64,000 nt of DNA, taken from the NCBI GenBank assembly GCA_025526915.1, contig JAHLKH010000052.1, positions 86,145 through 150,144 of the forward strand, in the 5' to 3' direction. Numbering within the stretch: the first letter of the stretch is position 1; each line of letters opens with the position of its first letter. This DNA comes from Entophlyctis helioformis (lineage: Eukaryota > Chytridiomycota > Chytridiomycetes > Chytridiales > Chytriomycetaceae). This document shows, piece after piece, positions 9,631-18,736 of this stretch. A program made the translations under genes and the position numbers. Below the pieces are notes generated by a model. It saw only the letters and a list, made by a program, of their open reading frames with translations. It ran no database searches and was not told the DNA's origin.

Positions 9631-12600
9631 ATGCTCACCGTGCCAGCGCCTTCCGCCGTCGATGCCCACACCGACAGCAACACACACGGCCACGGCCCGC
9701 TCGCTCTCGACGATGCAGCCAACAGCAGCACCGGCACCGGCACCAGCACCAGCATCGACGGCTACGACAACGACCATGACGACGACTACTGCGACGACGA
9801 CTACATCGACGACGACGACGACGACGACGGCTCTGCAAGCTTCATAGCCATCTCGGCTTCCGATCTGGCTGCGACCCGCCCGTCGGCCAAGAGCCCTGCC
9901 CAGCTGCTCAGCGGGCAGCCCCTCCCGCTCTCGCTCTCCAGCACTCCCGCCTCGTTCTCTGCTCCACCACCACCACCACCATCACTGTCGTCGTCGTCGT
10001 CGCTGTTGCCGTCGGCCTCGCACTACTACTACCCATCGCACCAGCAGCAGCAGCAGCAGCACCAGCAGCACTCGAGATATGCCGCCACAATGACCGGAAT
10101 GCCCCCGCCGGCCAGTGCGCTGCAGCCGCACGCCTGGCAGTCGCAGTCACAGTCGCAGTCGCAGTCACAGCCGTCGTCCATGTACGCTCCCGCCCACCAC
10201 GCTTACCCGTACGGCCAGAGCACCGGCCGGGCCATGGCGTCTTCGCCGTACGGTGCAAGCCTGTCCATGCCGGCCGGCATGCTGGGATCGACGCTGTCTG
10301 CCCTGCACGTGGGCGGCGGTGGCCACGGCAGCAGCAGCAGCAGTAGCCGTGGTGGCATGGCCTACGGGCTGGCCGGTGCTGCGGATCCGAGCTCGGCGTA
10401 CTCGTGGCAGCGGCCGCGGTCGGCCATGATGTTCACGGCGCCGAATGGCGGCATGTCTGGCGTATCCGGCGTGTCTGGCGTGTCGTATGGCGGGGCGATG
10501 GCTGCAGACGCCAGCACTAGCGTCGGCGTGGGCGGGCTTGTTGGCGTCCAGCCCGCCGCACGGATGCCGCCCCGGCCGTCATCTCAATCACCGTCACATG
10601 GCGACTTGGCCGGCATTGGCGGTGCGCGGTCGTTGTCGCGGTCGCCTGGACCGCCCGTGCGGCCTGCGTCTGTCGCGTCGGCGTGCAGTCGCCAACATGA
10701 ACTGCTGTCGCAGGCGTCCGAGACTGACGACGACGACGACGACGACGGGCAAGTGCACACCCAACAACAACACCACAATGTGGAGAATGATGATGACGAC
10801 GACGAGCAGGACGACGACACGTCGTCGGCGTCTGCAACGGGCCAGGTCGCGTCTGGGTCCATCGATACCATCACGCCACCGCCGTCGGTCACGTCACGGT
10901 CGGATACCAAGGAGAGCCATCCGCATACTGCGGTGCACAGCGACGGCATGGATCTGTCTGCACACGGAACCACTGGCGTGGCGAGTGCTGTCGAAGCGGA
11001 TGCAGATGCAGATGCGGAGACTGCGCAACAACGACAGCCGGACACTGCGACGCGTGAGCCGGGCGATGAACTGCTAGGCGTGGGGGTGGGCTTTGGACCG
11101 GGCTCGGGATATGATGTGCACGTGGGCCGCCGGAACCGTGTGCTGAGCGGCACGTCGGCCAAGCTGGGCGGTCCGGATCCACACAAGATGTTCGAGTACG
11201 GCCACAGCGGTGGCGGCATTGATGGCAGCACCGCGTATTTTGGCCGCAGCAGCAGTCGGGCGGGCAGCTTGACTGGAGGCCGGCTCAGCCGCATCAGTGT
11301 GCGCGACACTATGGGCGGCGGCGGGCCGTCGGCTGCTGCGGCGGCTGCTGCTACTGCGACCATGACTGCGGCAATGATGGCGACGCCCTTGTCGCCATCA
11401 TCGCCTGTGGGTGGGCATGCGGGAACCAGCATGCTTGGCGTCGCGGTCGGCGGCAAGACGGTTGACGCGGATTCTGGCGTCAGCATGACCTTGCCGAGCG
11501 TGCCGGCGCTTTACGGCGGCGGCAGCAGCAGCAGCAGTGGCATGGCGGCGAGAACCACAACTACTGCAACAACAACCATGGTGGCGACGGCGACGACAGC
11601 CAAGATGGGCGGGCCGATTGATGCGGGGTCCGCTGGGTCGGATCGGTCGTACGCGCTCGACGGTATGGGCTCGTCGCCCTCGCGGTCGCGGTCGATGCCG
11701 ATGTCGGCTGGCAGCGCCAGTCCGGATACCCAGCGTCTTGGTGCATATGCTAGTACGGGACTTGTCCAACCAGTTGCACCTGCTGCATCCAAGAAGCCGA
11801 GTGTGATTGCCAGTGTCGGTGTCGGAGCAGGGGCGGGAAGCAAGTCAACCATACCGGTGGTTGTGCCTGCCATGTACGAGCGCACCGAGACGGACGTCCA
11901 CGCACGCAGTGGTGCTCACCCCAACGGCGACAGCAAGAACCACAGCAACGACACGAGCAGTGACAGCAGCGACAAGGACAGCAGTGCGCCCGACCCGCAC
12001 CGCGCGTGGTTCATGATCCTGTTCATGGTGCTCGTGTTTGGCGGGCTGCACGCGCTGCCCGGTGCCAGCATGCTGCCGCGGCTGCTCGACCGTCTCGGCG
12101 GCAGTCTCCTGTCGACGCTCGCGACCACGTTTGTGTCGTTTGTGACGGGAGCCGTGCTCGCGACGCACCGGCTGCGGCTGGTGGGCGGGTACATGCGGCT
12201 GCAGGGGCACCGGCTGTTCCGCGACCTGCAGCGGTGCGCGTGGCTCGCAGTGATTGGGTGGGTGCTCGGGCCCGTGCTGCTACCGCGCGTGTTTATGGGG
12301 CTGCACTGGGTTGTCTGGCGGATCGCGGGGCTCGGCCCGCTGCTCGTGTTCTGGGGACTGTGCTGGATCGGGCTGCTGTGCGGGCTGTGCGGGCTGTGGG
12401 TCGCGGGCACCGTCTGCTGGGACATGACGCGCGTGCTGCATGCTGGGCTGCGCGTGCTCGTACTGGGCGAGGCTGCGGGTCGTGGCAAGGGCAAGAGTCA
12501 GGGCAAGGGCAAGGAGAAGAGTCAGGGGCGGCGGGTACGCCTGGACGATGACGGCGTCGAGAGCGATCTGGATCTGGGTCTCGTTAGCGACGAGCGACGG

Positions 12601-12996
12601 CGACGACGGCAGCGACGTCTTGGACATGGCCGACGCTCATCGGGCCGACGCGGCGACGACCATGACGACCATGACGGCCATGGCGGCGACGGGAGCGACA
12701 GTGGCAACGAGATGCAGTACGGCCGGATCGTGCTGCGCATGACCGAGAGCGGCAACCTCCGCCGGCAGGACGCGACGGCGGTCATGCGGCCCAAGGGACT
12801 CGCACGCGCGGCCGTGGACGGCGGTGGAGACGCTGATGGCAAGGGGGGACGGTCCAAGGGGGCGGCCAAGGGAGGAGATGCCATGGTTGGACGGCGCAAG
12901 GGGCCGACGTTTGGCACGATCCCGCCGCCGACGCCTGTGGGCGACGATGGACCGTCCGAGACGGCCACGCGGTTCTCGTTTCTGTTTGGCAAGTAA
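9631..12996 (+). CDS. Low-complexity multi-pass membrane protein, function unknown
   Basis: Single exon, 1,121 aa, start at ATG 9631; open frame continues upstream only through non-ATG codons and AGCC repeats. Residues 1-780 are disordered, with poly-Asp, Ser, His/Gln (HQQQQQQHQQHS) and Gly tracts. Four hydrophobic segments follow: about 790-810 (WFMILFMVLVFGGLHAL), 826-846, 868-890 and 900-928 (LLVFWGLCWIGLLCGLCGLW). The tail is basic, with GKGKSQGKGKEKSQGRR, then an acidic/His patch. I do not recognise the family. A long disordered cytosolic region anchored by a C-terminal hydrophobic bundle is all the sequence supports. Large reverse-strand frames (for example 10,584-11,486) are shadows of its biased composition. 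Confidence 0.75.
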   Translation: MLTVPAPSAVDAHTDSNTHGHGPLALDDAANSSTGTGTSTSIDGYDNDHDDDYCDDDYIDDDDDDDGSASFIAISASDLAATRPSAKSPAQLLSGQPLPLSLSSTPASFSAPPPPPPSLSSSSSLLPSASHYYYPSHQQQQQQHQQHSRYAATMTGMPPPASALQPHAWQSQSQSQSQSQPSSMYAPAHHAYPYGQSTGRAMASSPYGASLSMPAGMLGSTLSALHVGGGGHGSSSSSSRGGMAYGLAGAADPSSAYSWQRPRSAMMFTAPNGGMSGVSGVSGVSYGGAMAADASTSVGVGGLVGVQPAARMPPRPSSQSPSHGDLAGIGGARSLSRSPGPPVRPASVASACSRQHELLSQASETDDDDDDDGQVHTQQQHHNVENDDDDDEQDDDTSSASATGQVASGSIDTITPPPSVTSRSDTKESHPHTAVHSDGMDLSAHGTTGVASAVEADADADAETAQQRQPDTATREPGDELLGVGVGFGPGSGYDVHVGRRNRVLSGTSAKLGGPDPHKMFEYGHSGGGIDGSTAYFGRSSSRAGSLTGGRLSRISVRDTMGGGGPSAAAAAAATATMTAAMMATPLSPSSPVGGHAGTSMLGVAVGGKTVDADSGVSMTLPSVPALYGGGSSSSSGMAARTTTTATTTMVATATTAKMGGPIDAGSAGSDRSYALDGMGSSPSRSRSMPMSAGSASPDTQRLGAYASTGLVQPVAPAASKKPSVIASVGVGAGAGSKSTIPVVVPAMYERTETDVHARSGAHPNGDSKNHSNDTSSDSSDKDSSAPDPHRAWFMILFMVLVFGGLHALPGASMLPRLLDRLGGSLLSTLATTFVSFVTGAVLATHRLRLVGGYMRLQGHRLFRDLQRCAWLAVIGWVLGPVLLPRVFMGLHWVVWRIAGLGPLLVFWGLCWIGLLCGLCGLWVAGTVCWDMTRVLHAGLRVLVLGEAAGRGKGKSQGKGKEKSQGRRVRLDDDGVESDLDLGLVSDERRRRRQRRLGHGRRSSGRRGDDHDDHDGHGGDGSDSGNEMQYGRIVLRMTESGNLRRQDATAVMRPKGLARAAVDGGGDADGKGGRSKGAAKGGDAMVGRRKGPTFGTIPPPTPVGDDGPSETATRFSFLFGK

Positions 12997-13203
12997 ATGG
13001 CTGGGCGAAGGGAGGCGATGTGTGATTTGTTTGTTGTGGTGTTGATACGCGATACAATGTAACTTTTCTTGTGTGTGTGTGTGTGTGTGTGTGTGTGGAG
13101 CGAGAGGCTTGCTGGCAGGCATTGTGCATTTATTGTGTACGAGGTGCATGGATGGGGATGTGCACGGGCAGATGAGGAGGTGGGGAGGCGTACAGAGAGC
13201 GCA

Positions 13204-14236
13204 TCACTCGTTGACCTTTGCCCGCGTCTCGCCGGTGAACTTGTAGTAGATGACCTCCTCCTTGCGGTCGACCTTGGCGGCGTAGCGGGCGGCCGTAAAG
13301 AGGTAGTCGGACAGGCGGTTCAAGTACCTTGCGGTGCTCTGGTCAGCAATGCCGTCGGCGACAAGCGGCACAACACGGCGCTCCGCCCGCCTGCAGATGC
13401 TCCGTGCAATATGCAGCGTCGACGCGGCCTTGCCACCGCTCGGCAGGATAAACTTTGTGAGCGGCGGCAGCTCGTTGTCGAGCGCGTCGATCCACGCCTC
13501 GACCTCTGTCGTCAGCGCGCCTGTCGGGTCAAACTCGGTGCGGGCGAGACGCGCCTCGGATGACGATGAGCGCGGCGTGGCGATGTTTGAGCCAATGTCC
13601 TGCAGCAGGCACTGGATCTTGGCGAGGTTGTCGACGAGGCCGTTGGCGGACTCGAGGCAGTGCTCGCGGGCGAGGCTGAGTGGGGATGTGTGAGTGAGTG
13701 AGCGAGACAGCGTGAGTGCAGGCGAGACACATGCACGCACCCGAGGACGCTCGACAGCTCGTCGGTGGTGCCGAGGGCCTCGAAGATCAGATCGTCCTTC
13801 GGACGGCGCTCGCCCGAGAACAGCGCGGATGTGCCTGCGTGCGTGGAACAGAGTGTAAGACAGACAGAGTGAGACAGACAGAGTGTGATACAGCGTGAGA
13901 CAGACGCACCCTTGTCGCCCGTGCGGGTGTAGACCTTGATGCGGCGGGCAGACGGCGACGACGAGTCGCTGCCAAAGGCGCCGTTGGTGTTGATGGCGTC
14001 GATGCAGATGCACAGACGGCTTTGTCAGCAGACAGGCGGGCGGTGCGAGACAGACAGGCTGTGCGAGCAGCGCACCTGTCGTGGTCAGACATGGCCAGGG
14101 GGGCAGAGAGCGAGAGCGGGCGGGCGGCAGACAGACACGCGGGCAGAGCTGAACGAGACGCAGGCAGAGCTGAGCGAGAGAGCAGCGCAGTCACAGACGA
14201 GGCGGGTCTGCGGGCAGCGTGCGCCAGAATGTGCAT
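13204..14236 (-). CDS. MMAB: Cob(I)alamin adenosyltransferase, mitochondrial (PduO/MMAB type)
   Basis: Transfers the adenosyl group of ATP to cob(I)alamin, making coenzyme B12 for methylmalonyl-CoA mutase. Exons 14236-14076, 14019-13910, 13834-13741 and 13675-13204 (minus) give 278 aa with consistent phases. Residues 1-50 are Arg/Ser/Ala-rich without acids, as in a mitochondrial presequence, which supports ATG 14236 over the inner one at about 14,092. PduO motifs: [78 protein letters not shown]. The C-terminus is [12 protein letters not shown]. The gene ends facing the membrane-protein gene about 207 bp away. Its presence implies use of B12, known from some early-diverging fungi but not from Dikarya. 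Confidence 0.93.
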
Positions 14237-14373
14237 TCACGTCGAAGCGCGCATCGCGCTGTTCATTCGCGCAGTTGCTGCTGCTGCTTCGTATCGCTAA
14301 CTACCGCTGCGTATCGCCTATGGCTGCCATACGTCGCCTACCACTACTACCACTGCTGCTGCTGACGATCGCC

Positions 14374-15450
14374 TCACACGCACGCGAGCAGCCGCAGAAT
14401 CACCGCCTCGCCGTCCGCAGAGCCGCTCGCCATCGCCTCGCGCGCCATCGCCGCCCGCTGCTCGCTGCCCAGGCTCTGCACCAGCATGCGCACAATCCCA
14501 TCGCTCGCCGCCCCGGCAATCGCACTCGCGCTGAAGCCCGCGTCCGCGGCGCCGTGCGCCAGCAGCCACTGCACAACCTCGGTGTGTCCGCCGCGTGCCG
14601 CCAGATCCACCGCGTCGCGCGTGCAGCCCTCGCTTCGGTGCTCGTGCAGCCACTGCACCACGTGCAGGTGCCCGTACTGCGCCGCGAGGTTCATGGCCCA
14701 CGGCGTGCAGCCCTCGGACCGGTGCGTGTGCAGCCACTGCACCATCGACAGGTGCCCGAAATACGCGGCCCAGTCCATGGCGTTGGTGCTGCAGGCACAC
14801 CCGCGATCGTGCAGCCACTGCACGACGGGCATGTTCCCTCCGGCCGCTGCTTCGTCCATGGTGCGAGCCGTGCATGGATCCGCCTCTCCCTCTCCCTCTC
14901 CCTCTCCCTCTCCTTCTCCATCGCCGCCTCCATCCCTCGTCGCCACCATCACATTGGTCGTCGTGGCTGTCTTGCCTGTCGTCCTCTTCTTGGCTCCCGG
15001 CTTGACACCATCACGGCGCACACGTGCCAGGAACTCCACAACCTCCACGCTGCTCCACCGTGCAGCGTAGTTGAGCATCGTCCCGCCATACTCGGCGACC
15101 GCGTCCAGAGCATCCAACTCATCGATCGTGACGACGCCATGGTCGATCATGACGGCCAAGCAGCGCGCGAACCCGCCGCGCACACACAGGATGGCGAGGT
15201 CGGACCCGCGCATGAGCGGCACGCTGTCGGTCCACCCGTGCCGCAGCGGCACCGTCGCCAACTGCACGCGCATCCGCCGGGTCGGAAAGTACGCCCACAG
15301 GCGGCTGTACATGGACCGGCTGCGCACGCGCGACACTTGGCGAGCATCGAGACTCGGAAGCGGCGGCAGCTGCGCAAGGTCGCCTGGCCAGTCCATGTCC
15401 AGCGCGTCGGTCCACACGCGCGCTGCGGCTGACGACGACATGGACGGAGA

Positions 15451-15484
<34 letters not shown>

Positions 15485-15933
15485 TCACGACAGAGGTAGC
15501 GCGTGAGCGGCCCGGCGTACATCAGTATGCGCGACACCACCTGGCGCGGACACAGGGACCAGTAGTCGCCAGCAACCAGCGCACGCTGGGCACGCAGACG
15601 GTCTTGCGGCGAGGAATGCATTTGCACGTCGCTGGCATGCGCTTGCATCGCGATGCTGCTCGTGGTCGGAGATGCTGGCGCGGACAGACGGCGGAGCTGC
15701 GAATGCAGGCGGTTGTGCGACTGCAGAATGGCTTGCAGGCTGGCGAGGGCGTCGTCCCTGTTGGCGGCAACCAGCGCGGCCGTGACCACTGCGGCGTGGT
15801 CGTGGAGCGAGAGGTCGTCTGCTGCTTCGGCTGCTGCTGTGGCCGGTGCTGCTGCTGCTGCAACCGATGCCGTCAGAGGCTTGCCTGTCCACGGCGGCTG
15901 CGTCTGCTCGAGGTCGCTGGCGTCCGTCACCAT
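14374..15933 (-). CDS. Ankyrin-repeat protein of the same family, outside the duplication
   Basis: Single exon, 519 aa, ATG at 15933. An Ala-rich start is followed by ILMYAGPLTRYLCR, a poly-Ser/Asp run (about 15,447-15,490), MDWPGDLAQLPPLPS and RVRSRSMYSRLWAYFP. This is the same N-terminal module as in the copies at 3205-4572 and 51,663-53,195. Ankyrin repeats carry QWLHDRGCACST, GHLSMVQWLHTHRSEGCT and GHLHVVQWLHEHRSEGCT. It contains an EGEGEGEGEGE tract from a CTCCCT repeat. It lies among single-copy genes with no LINE pieces nearby and is more diverged from the other two than they are from each other. That makes it a candidate for the ancestral, non-mobile member. Molecular role unknown. 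Confidence 0.85.
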
Positions 15934-16528
15934 GCCGCCCCGTCGCGCTGTTGTCAGATCTGTGGCTCAGTCGCGCAGACGGCCGCTGGTGGCGCCACTC
16001 TCTCTGCCAACGCCACCGCCCCTCTCACACTCACTCACACACACTTGCTTGCACTTGAACACGCTCGCGTCCATCCACTCCGCCAAGCGAGTGGCACGAC
16101 ACAAGCAGACGCTCACAGACGCATTGTAGGAAAAATGATAGGTTCAATAAGTGCTCAAGGGTAGCAATGAAGGGATATGGTACGATGGGGGGGAATGATT
16201 ATACGCATGAGGCCTGCCAGGAGAGTGTATGAGGTGGTGTATGGGGCATGAGGCGAGGTGGAGACAGCGAGTGGGAAAGAGCAGATTAAATACAGCAGCA
16301 ACGCGCGGAAGATCCAAGAGAGTACAAGAAGGAGAACGGGAGGCGACAGAGAGCGAGCGAGCGCGCGGGAACCGGAGCGGGCATGAGTGTGCGTGTATGT
16401 GTATGGGCAGACCAGATGGGTGCACTGCCAGGCGGGCACACGAGCCACGCCGGAGCCGGAGCCGGAGCCGAGCAGCCTCTGACGCCAGTCTATGGGTGGG
16501 GTCAAGCCAGAGGCTCGAGGACACGCGG
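15934..16528. other. Intergenic stretch, no gene seen
   Basis: The spacer between the ankyrin gene (5' side) and the cyclin gene (3' side), both on the minus strand. It holds ACACTCAC-rich sequence and a purine-rich block (about 16,290-16,380). I see no supported ORF or RNA. Confidence 0.7.
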
Positions 16529-17362
16529 CTACGGGTTGCCTGGTTGGCGCGGCATGGTCAGGAAGCGGCGCATGTCGCTCCTTCCGGCGGCAAAGACGTC
16601 GTCGGCATTGTCCTGGAAGCGGCGAGCGAGCAACGCGTCATTGACACGCTCCTGTGCACGCAGCGCGGCGGCATGCAGAGTGACCGCGTGCTCCTGGCCC
16701 AGGGCCTGGATGGTGTCGCGCCACTTTGCGTACTCGGAGTCGCGCACGTGCAGCCGGCCGCCTATGGACGTCAGGAACTCGCGCTCCATGGTGTTGATCT
16801 CGGGCAGCGGCAGCTTTGTGATTTTGGACCAGGCCTTGTTGGAGTAGCGGTCGTCCGAGTGGAACTTTTGGGCGAGGATGAGGGACGAGACAAAGACTCT
16901 GTACTCTGAGCCCTGGCCGGACATGTCTTCGGGCAGCAGCTGGCGCAGACGGGCGACGTAGAGCAGGGCAATGAGGATGTGCGGCAGGGAGCAGCCCGAG
17001 CGCGACAGGACGGTGTGCACAGCCTCGAAAAAGGCCGGGTACCAGGCGGAAGTGCCGGGCGGACACACGACTGCGTTGAAGGGGGCGGCGACGGGGCGAG
17101 GGCCAGCCTGGTCGGGTGCTGTTGGAGAGTCTGGCCGGTGGTCTTGGGCCGAGTCCGGATCGGACGTGGCTTGAGGGGGCGGAGACGAGGGGACGTGGCT
17201 GGCGTTTGCGGGCCTGTTGGGCACGGTTCTGCTGCGCTTGAGGGCGGGTCTGTGCCAGAGCTTGTGCACGGCAAAGGCGATGAACTCTGAGGCCTGGTAG
17301 GACAGGGCTTCAGGTTGTTGTTGCTGCTGGATGGGCTGTTGTTGTTGGTGCTGAAAGAGGAT

Positions 17363-17395
<33 letters not shown>

Positions 17396-17638
17396 AATGA
17401 GGATCTGCTGTTGATGTTGGTGGAGTTGCTGATGGCTGAGCGTGTGGACGTGAGAGTCGGAGAGCGGGAGGGGAGGGGCGGCGGTCTGCAGGTGGATGGG
17501 CAGGCCGGCCTGGGCGGCGACGAGGATGGAGGGGGCGTGTGTGGCCGAGTACGAGGCCTTTGCGGCCGGGTGGAAGGGCAGCGGGGTGACAGCGGCGCCC
17601 GAGTCGATGCAGGCGGGCGTGAGCGACGACGAGTCCAT
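16529..17638 (-). CDS. PHO80/PCL-like cyclin
   Basis: About 369 aa. PHO80-type cyclins activate PHO85-like kinases in nutrient signalling and cell-cycle control. Residues 1-105 are Q/H-rich with a long glutamine run (about 17,328-17,420). The cyclin box lies about residues 185-290: FFEAVHTVLSRSGCS, LIALLYVARLRQLLPED, LILAQKFHSDDRYSNKAW and LPLPEINTMEREFLTSIG, a close fit to the PHO80 signature (aspartates and N-x-x-W, then LPL-E-N-E-x-E-F). The start chosen is ATG 17638 (MDSSSLTPACIDSG). The same frame is open to 18,295, but that part is simple repeat and hydrophobic frame noise, probably 5' UTR. It is divergent from MSH1 across 1.1 kb. Confidence 0.85.
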
Positions 17639-18736
17639 GCTGGGTCGAGTGGGAGAGGGGCGGTAGACGGAAGAGGCTACGGCGGAGTGGCAGGTAGACG
17701 GTATGAGGCGAAGAGCGAGACCAAGAGAGCGAGAGGCCAAGAGAGAGACGAAGAGAGCGAGAGAGAGCGAGACCAAGCGATGGCTGTGGGTTGAAGAGCA
17801 AGAGGCGAGAGATGGCCGCAGGCACAGCGAGCAAGACGCAAAATTGGATGGAGCGAGTGGAGCATTGGATTGGCACAGCACAAGGCACAGCACAAGGCAC
17901 AGCACAGCACAGCACAGCATGAAGAAGCACGGCACAGCAGCATGAGTAAGCAGCAGCAAGAAGCCAGGCAGGCAGACGGGGCGCGAGTCAGTGAGAGTGG
18001 AAGAGAGAGTGGCAGGCAGGGGCAGGCGTCTACGAGTGTCCCTCTGTCTGCCCCTCTGCCCCTCTGCCCCTCTGTCCCTCTGTCCCTCTGCCCAGGTACA
18101 ACCACCACGACCACGACCACCACGACCACCACGACCACACCAAGACCACCGCCGTCGGAGTCGTCGTGGCTGTGTGGTTGTTGTGGTTGTTGGGCTGGAC
18201 TGGTTGGGCTGGACTGGCTGGGCTGCTCTGGCTGGGCTTGGTGCAGACAGAGGGACAGAGGGACTGGGCAGCCTGCATGCCTGCCAAACAGACATGCGTG
18301 TGCACTGGACACATACGTTGCTGTTGCTCTTGTTGCTGTTGTTGCTGTTACTACTGCTGTTGCTGTTGCTGTTGGTGCAGTCCAGTCCAAGGTGCAGTCC
18401 AAGTCAACGTTTGTTGTTGTTCCGGGAACCAGCCCGTCAATCAAACCCGCCGTCAAAGCAGCCGCTCACAAAGTGGCTGTGCCGTTTCTGTCTGCGGAGA
18501 AACACTGTGCAGCGACTGGCACTGTCTTGTCTGCCTTGCCTGTCTATCGAGCCTCGCTGGTGGTGCACTCGTGTCCTGCAAGCCATCAATGCCATCAATG
18601 CCATGCAAGCCCTGTAAGCAAGCATGCCATGCAAGTCCTGTAAGCAAACAACCACCAAAGCTCGCCTGCCTCGCACACTCAATCCCAACTGTGCAGACAG
18701 CGCGTCGCTCCTCGCCCCTCGTCCGACTCGCCAACC
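17639..18736. other. Divergent intergenic region between cyclin and MSH1
   Basis: About 1.1 kb separate the cyclin start (minus) from the MSH1 start (plus), so promoters for both must lie here. Contents: GAGAGCGAGA-rich sequence (17,700-17,780), (AGCACA)n near 17,876-17,920, CCCTCTG repeats (18,035-18,090), CCACGA repeats (18,100-18,145) and TGTTGC repeats (18,320-18,380). Near-copies of TGCAAG(C/T)CC(C/T)GTAAGCAA occur twice at about 18,602-18,650. No gene is supported. Confidence 0.65.

Noticed and set aside
10584..11486. 300-aa reverse-strand open frame inside the membrane-protein gene
   Set aside because: Composition is the mirror of the GC-rich plus-strand gene (poly-Ser and Val from Asp/Ser codons); no domain, and the plus-strand frame is longer and starts cleanly.
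17639..18295. Extension of the cyclin to 18,295
   Set aside because: The frame is open but reads CCACGA and CCCTCTG repeats; MDSSSL at 17638 is the more credible start.
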